Assembly: GCF_035117555.1 (NCBI RefSeq)
Contig: NZ_JAYKPK010000005.1
Coordinates: forward strand, 1-64,000
Source: Yoonia sp035117555
GTDB taxonomy: Bacteria; Pseudomonadota; Alphaproteobacteria; Rhodobacterales; Rhodobacteraceae
DNA: 64,000 nt
Direction: 5' to 3'
The position numbers and the translations under genes are program-made. Positions 7,767 to 16,810 of the stretch are shown one piece after another. Position 1 is the first letter of the stretch, and each line of letters begins with the position of its first letter. The notes under the pieces were generated by a model. That model was not told where the DNA came from and searched no databases. It was given only the letters and a program-made list of their open reading frames with translations.

Positions 7767-9093
7767 AAGTTTCCCCTTATTCCGCCTGCGTCTGGCGCTG
7801 ATGCTTTATGCGCTGGTCTGGTGGGTTTTGCTGCCGGTCGTGATCCTCTATCTGCGGCTGCGCGCGCGCAAGGACCCCGATTATGCCACGCATCTGGCGG
7901 AACGCTTTGGTGTCGTGCGCCCGGCATTTCGCAACCCGGTCTGGGTGCATGCGGTGTCTTTGGGGGAGATGCGATCCGCCACGCCCTTGATCCGCGCCTT
8001 GCTGGCGCAGGGGGAACAGGTGCTGACCAGCCATTTCACCCCCGCCGGGCGGCGCGAGGCTTTGCGCGAATTCAGCGCAGAGATCGCCGCGGGCCGGGTG
8101 CAGGTGGTCTGGGTGCCGTTTGACATGGGCTTTGCCTATCGGCAATTCCTGCGCCGCTTTGCGCCCAAATATGGGCTGGTGATGGAGATCGAGATCTGGC
8201 CGTGCATGATCATGTCTGCCCGCGCGCGCGGCGTGCCGTTGTTCATGTGCAATGCGCAATATCCGCAAAAGAGTTTTGACAAGGATATGGCGGGCTGGGG
8301 CCTGCGCGCAGCACTGACCGGGGGCTTCGCGGGCGGCTTTGTGAAATCGGCACTGCAGGCGGAACGCTTTGCCGCTGCGGGCATGGGGAATATCCATGTC
8401 ACGGGAGAGTTGCGCTTTGATCAGCCGATTCCGCAGGCGCAGCTCAATGCGGCGGAACGATTGCGCGACCGGCTGACGCGGGGACGTCCGACCTTCACCC
8501 TGACCAGCGTGGTCGAGGGCGAGGATGCGATCTATATTGACATGATCCGCCAAACCAAAGGCGTGTTCTTTGTCTATGTGCCGCGCGCCCCGGAACGGTT
8601 TGATGAGGTGGCGGGGATGCTGGCGCAGGCTGGCTTGCGCTTTGCCCGGCGGTCGGAATTACTGGATGCGCAATTGGGCGCGCAGGATTTGCCCGACATC
8701 GACGTGCTGCTGGGCGATTCGATGGGCGAGATGTATTTTTATCTGGCGCTCTGTGACCGCGCCATTGTCGGCGGTGGGTTCGTCACCAAGGGCGCGCATA
8801 ATATCATCGAACCGCTGGCCTTGCGCAAACCGGTGATCGTGGGGCCGCATATCTGGACCATCGCCTATCCGGCGGGGGAGGCGATTGCGGCGGGGGTCTG
8901 TCAGCTTGTGCCGGATGAAGCGGCGTTGCTGGCGGCGGTGACAGCGCCGGTTGATGTGCCAGAGGCGCGGATTGCAGCGTTTTATGCCGATCATGCCGGG
9001 GCTGTTGATCGGACCTTGGCGGCTTTGCCGCGAGCCTTGGCTTGTCTGCCTGCGCCTGTCGGCGCAGTTGATGCCTCCGGCGGGGATATTTAG
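7759..9093 (+). CDS. waaA: 3-deoxy-D-manno-octulosonic acid transferase (second copy)
   Basis: 444 aa, closest to standard WaaA in layout. It has a membrane anchor (about residues 10-33), HAVSLGE with catalytic Glu70, MEIEIWP, a GDSMGEMYFY block and GAHNIIEP in the nucleotide-sugar domain. It adds Kdo to lipid IVA. It starts inside the end of the first copy (8-base overlap), so epimerase and both transferases form one unit. The last residues (DASGGDI) and the stop codon are encoded by a dispersed 3'-end repeat element (9071-9105), which suggests that the C-terminus was reshaped by that element. Which of the two paralogues adds the first and which the second Kdo cannot be read from sequence. 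Confidence 0.87.
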   Translation: MSESFPLFRLRLALMLYALVWWVLLPVVILYLRLRARKDPDYATHLAERFGVVRPAFRNPVWVHAVSLGEMRSATPLIRALLAQGEQVLTSHFTPAGRREALREFSAEIAAGRVQVVWVPFDMGFAYRQFLRRFAPKYGLVMEIEIWPCMIMSARARGVPLFMCNAQYPQKSFDKDMAGWGLRAALTGGFAGGFVKSALQAERFAAAGMGNIHVTGELRFDQPIPQAQLNAAERLRDRLTRGRPTFTLTSVVEGEDAIYIDMIRQTKGVFFVYVPRAPERFDEVAGMLAQAGLRFARRSELLDAQLGAQDLPDIDVLLGDSMGEMYFYLALCDRAIVGGGFVTKGAHNIIEPLALRKPVIVGPHIWTIAYPAGEAIAAGVCQLVPDEAALLAAVTAPVDVPEARIAAFYADHAGAVDRTLAALPRALACLPAPVGAVDASGGDI

Positions 9094-9105
9094 GCTCGGA
9101 CGATG
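9071..9105 (+). repeat. 3'-end repeat element, copy A1
   Basis: Core GCCTCCGGCGGGGATATTT followed by GGCTCGGACGATG. It covers the last codons and stop of the second Kdo transferase and the stop of the convergent deacetylase-family gene. Same family as copies at 18835, 19004, 30886, 51671 and 55302. Confidence 0.75.
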
Positions 9106-10244
9106 CGGGCTTGGTGGTGCCTGACGGCGTGGCGCACCGAGTCATGGATCGGGCCATTGCGCGACGTGTCGCGGATGGTGGTGATCCAATGGTCTTGCGG
9201 ATGGTGGCGTTTGGCCACGCCGTCCCAGCGCAGGGCGCGCAGGATCTCTTGGCCTTCCTCCGACAGATGATCGGGGATGTCGTTACGGTTGAGAATCGCC
9301 CAGACGCCGGACCAGAGCCGCCCGACCGACCACGGGTTATAGCCGCCGCCGCCCAGCACCAGATAGCGCGGTGCAATGTTGCGTAGGGCCGCGACTACCG
9401 CCCAATGGGCGTTGTTGGACAGGCAGAGCCGCGATTGCGGGTCCTCTGTCACGGCATCGGCACCGCATTGCAGCACGATGGCATCGGGGCGGAAGGTGGT
9501 AACAGCGGGAAGAATCAGTTCGTGCAGAATCAGCGCCATGTCGTCGTCATGCATGCCTGCGGGGACCGGCAGGTTAAAGACTTGCCCCGCGCCTTCATCG
9601 CCCAGCGCGCCCGTGCGGGGCCAGCGGTTGATTTCATGGGCGGAGATCAAGAGCGTGTCGGAGTCATGCGCAAAAGCATGTTCGACACCATCCGGGTGAT
9701 GCGCGTCGATATCGATATAGGCCACACGCTGCGCCCCGTTGCGCCGCAGGGACTGGATCGCCAACACCGCATCGTTGAGATAGCAAAAGCCGTTGGCGCG
9801 GTCGGGCAACCCATGATGCGTGCCGCCAGCGGGGTGATAGATCGTGCCGCCGTGACGCAGCAATTCACCCGCCAGCAGTGATCCGCCCGCAGCAGTGGCC
9901 GGGCGGCGGAACATTTCCGCAAAGACCGGGTTCGAGGGCGTGCCAAGGCCGTGGCGGGCGCGGATATCGTCACTGACGCTCTGGCTCGCCTCGGCGGCTT
10001 GCAGCGCGGCAAGGTAATCAGGGGTGTGAAAACCCGTTAAAGCGGCCAGTTTCGCGCGCGGGCTGGTGACGAATTGCGCAGGCGGCAGCCAGCCCAAAGC
10101 GCGGGTCAGATCCATCACCGTCGAGACGCGCGGCACCCGCAACGGATGCCACGGCCCATAGGTCGAGCCGCGATAGATTTCCGCCCCGATAAATTTCGGC
10201 AAAGGGGTTGTCGGAGCAGTTTGTGCATGCGTAAATCCGGTCAT
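9090..10244 (-). CDS. histone deacetylase family protein
   Basis: 384 aa from the ATG at 10244; the frame is open further upstream but runs over the divergent Nudix gene. The arginase/deacetylase fold signature is present: GGTHHGLP and NGFCYLND in the middle, the metal site in DIDAHHPDG, then CGADAVTEDPQ and LGGGGYN near the end. Bacterial members hydrolyse acetyl-lysine, acetylated polyamines or related amides with zinc; the substrate here is unknown. This AcuC/HdaH type is common in Rhodobacterales. Its stop codon overlaps that of the convergent Kdo transferase, inside a repeat element. Confidence 0.87.
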   Translation of the reverse strand: MTGFTHAQTAPTTPLPKFIGAEIYRGSTYGPWHPLRVPRVSTVMDLTRALGWLPPAQFVTSPRAKLAALTGFHTPDYLAALQAAEASQSVSDDIRARHGLGTPSNPVFAEMFRRPATAAGGSLLAGELLRHGGTIYHPAGGTHHGLPDRANGFCYLNDAVLAIQSLRRNGAQRVAYIDIDAHHPDGVEHAFAHDSDTLLISAHEINRWPRTGALGDEGAGQVFNLPVPAGMHDDDMALILHELILPAVTTFRPDAIVLQCGADAVTEDPQSRLCLSNNAHWAVVAALRNIAPRYLVLGGGGYNPWSVGRLWSGVWAILNRNDIPDHLSEEGQEILRALRWDGVAKRHHPQDHWITTIRDTSRNGPIHDSVRHAVRHHQARIVRA

Positions 10245-10268
10245 GCGCAGAACATAAGGCAGATCAGA

Positions 10269-10748
10269 ATGGGGACCATGGTGAACATACCTGCGCAGCA
10301 GATGGCCCTCAAATTCCGCACCGGGCGCAAGACGGATGTGCGTGCGCAATTTGCAGCTTTGTGTTGGCGCGTGAAGAATGACAATGTGCAGATCTGTCTG
10401 GTCACCAGCCGCACACGCGGGCGCTGGATCCTGCCCAAAGGCTGGCCGATGCATAACCAGACCCCCGCCGCCGCCGCCGCGATGGAAGCCTATGAAGAGG
10501 CCGGGCTGCGTGGTGAAGCATTGGATATCTGTCTGGGAATTTTCAGCTATATCAAACCCTTGCGCCATGTGAATGCGCCGATTGTCGCGATGGTCTATCC
10601 TTTGCATGTGTCGCATGTGCTGACCGACTGGCCCGAACAGCATCAGCGCCGCCGCAAATGGTTCAGCCTTGAAAAAGCGGTGCGCAAGCTGGATGAACCG
10701 GGGCTGCGCCAGATCGTGGCGAGCTTTGATCCCGCCAAGCTGCGCTGA
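10269..10748 (+). CDS. Nudix hydrolase
   Basis: 159 aa from the ATG at 10269, chosen because AAGG lies about 9 bases upstream; the ATG at 10278 is the alternative. The domain has WILPKGW, then a Nudix box variant in which the usual Arg-Glu is Met-Glu (AAMEAYEEAGLRGE). Such proteins, related to the diphosphoinositol/diadenosine polyphosphate hydrolase branch, hydrolyse nucleoside diphosphate derivatives with Mg2+. Substrate unknown. Only 24 bases separate its start from that of the divergent deacetylase-family gene, so the promoters must overlap the coding regions. Confidence 0.85.
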   Translation: MGTMVNIPAQQMALKFRTGRKTDVRAQFAALCWRVKNDNVQICLVTSRTRGRWILPKGWPMHNQTPAAAAAMEAYEEAGLRGEALDICLGIFSYIKPLRHVNAPIVAMVYPLHVSHVLTDWPEQHQRRRKWFSLEKAVRKLDEPGLRQIVASFDPAKLR

Positions 10749-10804
10749 CTTGCAGTTGGGGCTGAAACGCCTAAGTATATGGGATCACAGAAAGATGCGC
10801 TGGC

Positions 10805-11194
10805 ATGATCCGTTTCCACCTCAAATGCGACCAGAACCACCAGTTTGAAAGCTGGTTTCAATCGGGCGATGCCTTTGACAAGCTGGTTGCGGGCAAGCTG
10901 GTGACCTGCACGATCTGCGGGTCGACCTTGGTCAGCAAATCGATCATGGCCCCGGCAATTGCGACCGCCCCTGCCCCGGCCGAGACGCAGATCGCGGCGC
11001 TGCGCAAGAAGATCGAAAGCTCTGCAGATTATGTCGGCAAATCCTTCGTGAAAGAAGCGCGCGACATGCATGACGGGCTGACCCCGGAACGCCCGATCTA
11101 TGGCGAGGCTAATCTGGCCGAAGCGCGCAAACTGGCCGAGGATGGGATACCGGTGCTGCCGCTGCCGTTTATGCCTGCCAAGAAAGTAAACTGA
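10805..11194 (+). CDS. DUF1178 family protein
   Basis: 129 aa, small soluble protein. The N-terminus IRFHLKC.QNH.FESWF and the CTICGS knuckle around residues 37-42 are typical of DUF1178, which may bind a metal through its cysteines. The C-terminal half carries the RPIYGEA segment. No function is known for the family. The stop codon overlaps the start of the following SDR gene by one base, and the three genes Nudix, DUF1178 and SDR run in the same direction toward lysC. Confidence 0.85.
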   Translation: MIRFHLKCDQNHQFESWFQSGDAFDKLVAGKLVTCTICGSTLVSKSIMAPAIATAPAPAETQIAALRKKIESSADYVGKSFVKEARDMHDGLTPERPIYGEANLAEARKLAEDGIPVLPLPFMPAKKVN

Positions 11195-11838
11195 TGCATG
11201 TTCTGATCACAGGTGCCAATCGCGGCATAGGCTTGGCGATGTTTGATCACTACACCGCTGCAGGGGACAGGGTGACCGGCACACAGCGCGGCGAGGGTCC
11301 CTTGCCAAGGCTTGATGTCACCGATCCGGTTTGTGTCAATGCGCTTGCCGCCAGCATGTCTGACACCGCCATTGACCTGCTGATCTGCAATGCAGGCATC
11401 TATGCCGATAAGGGCCAGTCGCTGGATACGGGCTATCCGGCGCAAATGTGGGCCGATGGCTTTGCCACCAATGTCACCGGCGTGTTTCTGACCGTGCAGG
11501 CGTTTCTGCCGCATCTGCGACGTGCGCAGGGCGCGAAAATCGCGATTATCTCATCCCAGATGGCCTCTCATACCCGCGCGCCGGGGGGCAGCTATATCTA
11601 CCGCGCCAGCAAGGCCGCCGCATTGAACCTTGGCCGCAATCTGGCGACCGATCTGAAACCGGAAGGGATCTGCGTCGGCATCTATCATCCCGGCTGGGTG
11701 CAGACCGATATGGGCGGTGCATCAGCAGAGATCAGTGTGCAGGACAGCGCCACAGGGCTGATTGCCCGATTTGCTGCCCTCAGCCCCGCGAATACAGGCT
11801 GTTTTGAAACTTGGGACGGGCGCGCGCACCCTTACTAA
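11194..11838 (+). CDS. short-chain dehydrogenase/reductase
   Basis: 214 aa, a short classical SDR. It has TGANRGIG at residues 6-13 for NAD(P) binding, CNAG near 66, the catalytic Ser in ISSQM, and the YRASKAA active-site Tyr-Lys pair around 131-136. It is followed by HPGWVQTDMGG, the motif found in the sniffer/CsgA-like branch. Substrate unknown. It overlaps DUF1178 by one base. Confidence 0.88.
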   Translation: MHVLITGANRGIGLAMFDHYTAAGDRVTGTQRGEGPLPRLDVTDPVCVNALAASMSDTAIDLLICNAGIYADKGQSLDTGYPAQMWADGFATNVTGVFLTVQAFLPHLRRAQGAKIAIISSQMASHTRAPGGSYIYRASKAAALNLGRNLATDLKPEGICVGIYHPGWVQTDMGGASAEISVQDSATGLIARFAALSPANTGCFETWDGRAHPY

Positions 11839-11907
11839 GCAATTGCGCTTTGCCCGGCCGCCCAGTAGACACGCGCGGACAAAATGCCACGGTTGCAAGG
11901 ATGACCC

Positions 11908-13146
11908 ATGCCCACGCTTGTGATGAAATTCGGCGGCACCTCGGTCGCCAATCTGGACCGGATCGCGCGGGCGGCCAAACGGGTCGCTTTGGAGGTCGCC
12001 AATGGCTATGACGTGATCGTCATCGTCTCGGCCATGTCGGGCAAGACCAATGAATTGGTGGGCTGGGTGTCTGAGACGTCTCCACTGTATGATGCGCGCG
12101 AATATGATGCAATTGTGTCGTCGGGTGAGAATGTGACAGCCGGGCTGATGGCGTTGCGGTTGCAGGAAATGGATATCCCCGCGCGCAGCTGGCAAGGCTG
12201 GCAGGTGCCGGTTCTGACGACAGATGCCCACGCCAGCGCCCGGATCGAGGAGATCCCGACCAAGAACATCACTGCCAAATTCGGCGAAGGCATGAAGGTG
12301 GCAGTGGTCGCCGGGTTCCAGGGCGTCAGTGCCGCTGGCCGGATTACGACGCTTGGCCGTGGCGGGTCCGATACCACCGCCGTCGCCTTTGCCGCCGCCT
12401 TTGGCGCGGAGCGTTGCGATATCTACACCGATGTGGACGGGGTCTATACCACCGATCCCCGGATCACGTCCAAGGCGCGCAAACTGGACAAGATTTCGTT
12501 TGAGGAAATGCTGGAACTGGCCTCTCTCGGCGCCAAGGTTCTACAAACACGGTCCGTCGAACTGGCGATGCGCTATAAAGTGCGCCTGCGGGTGCTGTCA
12601 TCATTTGAAGAACCATCGGACAGCGCCGGAACGCTGGTCTGCGATGAGGAGGAAATCATGGAATCCAATGTTGTGGCCGGTGTCGCCTATTCCCGCGACG
12701 AGGCGAAAATGACCCTGATCTCGGTCGCTGACCGCCCCGGCATTGCCGCCGCGATCTTTGGCCCGCTGTCAGAGGCCGGGGTGAACGTCGATATGATCGT
12801 GCAGAACATATCCGAGGAAGGGCGCACCGATATGACCTTTTCCTGCCCCAAGGATCAGGTTTTGCGCGCCGAAAAGGCGATGCAGGATGCCAAGGCATCC
12901 GGTGCGATCAATTTCCACGATCTGGTTGCCGATGAAGGTGTCTGCAAGGTCAGCGTCGTCGGCATCGGGATGCGCAGCCATACAGGTGTAGCGGCCAAGA
13001 TGTTCAAGGTGCTCTCGGCAGAGGGGATCAACATCAAGGTCATTACAACCTCCGAGATCAAGATTTCTGTGCTGATCGACAGGAAATACATGGAACTTGC
13101 CGTGCAGGCCCTGCATGATGCCTTTGATTTGGACAAGGCGGGCTGA
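11908..13146 (+). CDS. lysC: aspartate kinase
   Basis: 412 aa, monofunctional class. It phosphorylates aspartate, the first step toward lysine, threonine, methionine and diaminopimelate. It begins with VMKFGGTSV; the kinase domain includes GRGGSDTTA and the aspartate-binding TDVDGVYT. Two ACT domains follow (about residues 265-400), including the SEAGVNVDMI regulatory helix, so feedback inhibition by lysine and/or threonine is expected. The next gene, ptsP, starts 30 bases downstream on the same strand. Confidence 0.95.
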   Translation: MPTLVMKFGGTSVANLDRIARAAKRVALEVANGYDVIVIVSAMSGKTNELVGWVSETSPLYDAREYDAIVSSGENVTAGLMALRLQEMDIPARSWQGWQVPVLTTDAHASARIEEIPTKNITAKFGEGMKVAVVAGFQGVSAAGRITTLGRGGSDTTAVAFAAAFGAERCDIYTDVDGVYTTDPRITSKARKLDKISFEEMLELASLGAKVLQTRSVELAMRYKVRLRVLSSFEEPSDSAGTLVCDEEEIMESNVVAGVAYSRDEAKMTLISVADRPGIAAAIFGPLSEAGVNVDMIVQNISEEGRTDMTFSCPKDQVLRAEKAMQDAKASGAINFHDLVADEGVCKVSVVGIGMRSHTGVAAKMFKVLSAEGINIKVITTSEIKISVLIDRKYMELAVQALHDAFDLDKAG

Positions 13147-13176
13147 TCAGCGGCCCGTCTGGATATCGGGGGACCT

Positions 13177-15417
13177 ATGCCAGAACGGTCAGAAAGCGAA
13201 AGCCGCAAACTGCTGGGCCGGTTGCGCGAAGCGCTTGCCAGCCATAGCGAAGGCCAGGCACGGCTGGACCGCGTCGTCGATCTGATCGCCTCGTCGATGG
13301 AAGCAGAGGTTTGTTCGATCTATCTGTTCCGCGATTCTGAAACGCTGGAACTCTGCGCCACCCAAGGTCTGGAACAGGATTCGGTCCACCAGACAAGGAT
13401 GCGTCTGGGCGAAGGTCTGGTTGGCCGCACCGCGAAAAGCGGCGGCATCGTCAACACCGCCAATGCCCCCGCCGAAAAAGGCTTTCGCTATATGCCCGAA
13501 ACGGGCGAGGAACGCTACTCGTCGTTCTGCGGTGTGCCGATCCAACGCTTGGGCGATGTGCTGGGTGTGCTGGTGGTGCAGACCAAGACCGAACGGGTGA
13601 TGACCCCAGATGAGGTTTATGCGCTGGAAATCGTCGCCATGGTCATTGCGGAAATGACCGAACTGGGCGCGTTCGTCGGGGAAGGTGCCGCGCTGTCGGC
13701 GCTGCATCAGAAACCCGTCGTGTTTCGCGGCACCGTCGCGCAGGAAGGCACCAGCGCGGGCAAAGTCTATCTGCACGAACCGCGTGTCGTGGTGACCAAT
13801 CCGATTTCGGATGATCCAGAGGGCGAAAAGGCGCGCCTGAACGACGCCGTCGAGATTTTGCGCAAATCGGTCGATCATATGCTTCTGGGCGCGCGGTCAG
13901 TCGATGTCGAACAGGTGCAGGTGTTAGAGGCCTATCGCATGTTCGCCAATTCCAGCAGCTGGATGCGCCGGATGCAGGACGATGTGCAAAGCGGGCTGTC
14001 GGCAGAGGCTGCGGTGGAAAAGGAACAATCCTTGGCCCGCGCCCGGCTGTCGAAATCCCCCGATCCTTACTTGCGCGAACGCCTGCATGATCTGGATGAT
14101 CTGTCCAACCGCCTGCTGCGAATTCTGACCGGACAAGGCGAGGACCGCAGTGATATGCCCGACGATCCGATCCTTGTCGCGCGCAATATCGGGCCCGGCG
14201 AATTGCTGGAATATGGCAAGAAACTGCGCGGGATCGTGCTGGAAGAAGGCTCTGTCGGCAGTCATGCGACCATCGTCGCCCGCGCCTGGGCGATCCCCTT
14301 GGTGATCAATGCCAAGGGCATCACACGTGAAGCCTTGAATGGCGATACCATTCTGGTCGATGGCGATCAGGGCATCACCCATCTGCGCCCGGATGACACC
14401 GTGCAGAACGCATTCCGCGACAAGATCGCGATGCAGGCGCGCGCGCAGGAACGCTATGCCTCGATCCGCGATCTGCCCGCGGAAACGAAATGTGGCGCGC
14501 TGATTTCCTTGCAGATGAATGCCGGGCTGATCGCCGATCTACCATCATTGGAAGGATCGGGTGCCGATGGTGTGGGTCTGTTCCGCACCGAATTGCAATT
14601 CCTGATCCGCAACCAGATGCCGCAGCGCGGCGAACTCTCGGCACTTTATGACCGCGTGCTGAATGCGGCGGGCGGGCGGCGTGTGGCGTTCCGCACATTG
14701 GATATCGGGTCGGATAAGGTCCTGCCTTATATGAAACCCAATGATGAGCCCAACCCCGCGATGGGCTGGCGCGCGATCCGCGTTGGCCTCGACAAACCCG
14801 GCGTCTTGCGGATGCAATTGCAGGCTTTGCTGCGCGGATCGGCGGGCCGGCCCTTGGCGGTGATGTTCCCCTTCATCACGCAGATTTCCGAATTCCGCGA
14901 CGCCAAGGCCGAAATGGACAAGGCGGTGGAGCGTGAGATCAGGTTGGGCCATCCGATCCCCGAAAAGATCGAAGTGGGCGCGATGCTGGAAACCCCGTCA
15001 CTGGCCTTTGCGCCGGATGTGTTTTTTGAAGAGGTCGATTTCATCTCCATCGGCGGCAATGACCTCAAGCAATTCTTCTTTGCCGCCGACCGCGAGAACG
15101 AACGGGTGCGCCGGCGCTATGACACGCTCGACATCAGCTTTCTGGCGTTTTTGCAGCATGTGATTGATCGTTGTGCGGCCTCAGACACCCCGCTGTCATT
15201 CTGCGGCGAAGATGCGGGCCGCCCGGTAGAGGCTTTGTGCTTTGCCGCCCTTGGCCTGCGGACCTTGTCGATGCGCCCGGCCTCGGTCGGGCCGGTCAAA
15301 CATATGCTGCGCCGCGTCGATCTGAACGAGGTGAAGGGCGTGATGGATGCCGCCATCGCCAAAGGCGACCAATCCGTGCGCCGCGCGGTCAGCGACTGGC
15401 TGGTCTATCAGGTCTGA
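13177..15417 (+). CDS. ptsP: phosphoenolpyruvate-protein phosphotransferase PtsP (EI-Ntr)
   Basis: 746 aa. It has an N-terminal GAF domain (about 20-160), an enzyme I N-domain with the phospho-accepting His363 in the GSHATIVAR motif, and a C-terminal PEP-binding TIM barrel with LFRTELQFL, MLETPS and FCGEDAGRP. It passes phosphate from PEP to the NPr protein of the nitrogen-related PTS and is a regulatory, not a sugar-uptake, enzyme; the GAF domain senses a small molecule such as glutamine in other bacteria. It lies directly behind lysC, an arrangement common in this order. Its end overlaps the convergent EcsC gene by 10 bases. Confidence 0.93.
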   Translation: MPERSESESRKLLGRLREALASHSEGQARLDRVVDLIASSMEAEVCSIYLFRDSETLELCATQGLEQDSVHQTRMRLGEGLVGRTAKSGGIVNTANAPAEKGFRYMPETGEERYSSFCGVPIQRLGDVLGVLVVQTKTERVMTPDEVYALEIVAMVIAEMTELGAFVGEGAALSALHQKPVVFRGTVAQEGTSAGKVYLHEPRVVVTNPISDDPEGEKARLNDAVEILRKSVDHMLLGARSVDVEQVQVLEAYRMFANSSSWMRRMQDDVQSGLSAEAAVEKEQSLARARLSKSPDPYLRERLHDLDDLSNRLLRILTGQGEDRSDMPDDPILVARNIGPGELLEYGKKLRGIVLEEGSVGSHATIVARAWAIPLVINAKGITREALNGDTILVDGDQGITHLRPDDTVQNAFRDKIAMQARAQERYASIRDLPAETKCGALISLQMNAGLIADLPSLEGSGADGVGLFRTELQFLIRNQMPQRGELSALYDRVLNAAGGRRVAFRTLDIGSDKVLPYMKPNDEPNPAMGWRAIRVGLDKPGVLRMQLQALLRGSAGRPLAVMFPFITQISEFRDAKAEMDKAVEREIRLGHPIPEKIEVGAMLETPSLAFAPDVFFEEVDFISIGGNDLKQFFFAADRENERVRRRYDTLDISFLAFLQHVIDRCAASDTPLSFCGEDAGRPVEALCFAALGLRTLSMRPASVGPVKHMLRRVDLNEVKGVMDAAIAKGDQSVRRAVSDWLVYQV

Positions 15418-16208
15418 GGCAGGCGCGCGGCGGCCAGTTGGCGGTGGAATTCATCCAGCACGGCAGCTTCGCCATGGTCGCGGGCCAGTTGGCGCAGGCC
15501 GAAATGCACATGGGCCAGGGCCACATAATAATTCACAAAGGCATAATTGGTGCCGGCCCCTGCAAAGGCACCCAGCACCGGCACCGTCTGCGCCGCGAGT
15601 TTCTGCGACAGGACAGCAGCGAATTTCGGCGCCACACGGCTGACCAACGTATTGACCGCCGCCCCTGACAGGCTGATCCGCGCGCCGATAAAGGCAGTAT
15701 CGACCCCGTCATCCGCCGCATCCGGCCCGCCTGAGCCAAAGACCGCCAGACATTCCATCCTAGTCTCATCCGAGGCCGGGTCTTCGCCATATTGCGCTGC
15801 GACATGTAGCACGGCGCGGAAAATCAGCGTGGTCGCGACAGGCAATTCCGCCAGCGCCGTGGGCAGGCCGCCAAAACCACCGATCGCGCCCGACATGGTG
15901 CCGATGACGCGATGCGCCTGATCCGACCCAAACCGCGCGCCAATGCCGCCGCGCGACCGGGCCGCAACATCGTAACTGCGGCGCAAGGCCACCCTAGTCA
16001 CCTCGTTCAGCTGTCGGCGTACGGATTTGGGCAGGACCTTCAGCCCGTCTTCGACCTGCCCGCCGACGAAAGTGATCGCCTTCATCAGCACACCATTGGC
16101 CTTGCGCTGCCGCGTGGCCAGATCGGCGATCCGTAGCCGCGCCACATCATCTAGCGGCGCAGGCACCGCAAGCGGGATCAGATCATCGGTGACAATCTTG
16201 TCGGTCAT
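15408..16208 (-). CDS. EcsC family protein
   Basis: 266 aa from the ATG at 16208; an upstream ATG at 16247 would overlap the preceding acetyltransferase gene by 23 bases. The EcsC domain is recognised by the GSDQAHRVIGTMSGAIGGFGG stretch (taken in pieces), the glycine-rich helices and the late GAFAGAGTNYAFVNYY segment. The name derives from a Bacillus ABC exporter locus, but function is unknown; the glycine/alanine-rich helices may associate with membranes. It is downstream of the GNAT gene on the same strand. Confidence 0.82.
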   Translation of the reverse strand: MTDKIVTDDLIPLAVPAPLDDVARLRIADLATRQRKANGVLMKAITFVGGQVEDGLKVLPKSVRRQLNEVTRVALRRSYDVAARSRGGIGARFGSDQAHRVIGTMSGAIGGFGGLPTALAELPVATTLIFRAVLHVAAQYGEDPASDETRMECLAVFGSGGPDAADDGVDTAFIGARISLSGAAVNTLVSRVAPKFAAVLSQKLAAQTVPVLGAFAGAGTNYAFVNYYVALAHVHFGLRQLARDHGEAAVLDEFHRQLAAARLPQT

Positions 16209-16224
16209 ATCCTTTAAATGGGGG

Positions 16225-16740
16225 TCAGCAGGGCGAAATGCAATCATCCGCCTTGCGCACGATCCCGCCTACCCCCTCCCAGGCCTGTCTGACCAGATCC
16301 AGCCCCAGCACGCGATCAGGGTTGGTGGGCGGCGGCATCTCGACCCCGCGGACCGGGTGAAAGCCAAAGCGGCTGTAATAGGGCAGATCACCGACCAGCA
16401 GGATCCGGGTCCAGCCGGTCTGCTGCGCCATCTCCATCACGCGGTAGATCAGCAGCCCAGCAATGCCTTCGCCCTGCCGCGTCGGGTGGACGGCGACCGG
16501 CCCCAGCAACACGACAGGCGTGTCCCCGACATAGCAGGGCCAGCAGCGGATCACCCCTGCCAGCACGCCATCGGGATCGCGCGCGGTCCAGCACAGATCG
16601 GCCAAAGGCGGCACATCCTCGCGCAGCCGGTATGACGACAGCGCCGTGCGCCCGGGCGAAAAGCACAGATCATAAAGCGCCTCTGCCTCCCAGTAATCGG
16701 CGGCGGATTCGCGGGCCAGGGTAATCGATAGTCTTTGCAT
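16225..16740 (-). CDS. GNAT family N-acetyltransferase
   Basis: 171 aa from the ATG at 16740 (a GTG at 16773 is possible but would add an untypical leader). The GNAT core is clear: the LLGPVAVHPTRQGEGIAGLL segment contains the acetyl-CoA pyrophosphate-binding R-x-x-G-x-G/A loop. A following VGDLPYYSRFGFHPV block is typical of the YhbS-like branch. It probably acetylates a small amine or protein N-terminus; substrate unknown. Its start lies 71 bases from the divergent flavin reductase start. Confidence 0.85.
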   Translation of the reverse strand: MQRLSITLARESAADYWEAEALYDLCFSPGRTALSSYRLREDVPPLADLCWTARDPDGVLAGVIRCWPCYVGDTPVVLLGPVAVHPTRQGEGIAGLLIYRVMEMAQQTGWTRILLVGDLPYYSRFGFHPVRGVEMPPPTNPDRVLGLDLVRQAWEGVGGIVRKADDCISPC

Positions 16741-16810
16741 GCGTCTTTCATCTGGCCAAGATTGCCTTGCCACGCTACCCCTTGGGCGGATGCAGGAAAA
16801 GGTCCCCTTG

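Noticed and set aside
10245..10643. N-terminal extension of the deacetylase-family frame
   Set aside because: It runs antisense through the Nudix gene; the ATG at 10244 gives a normal-length protein.
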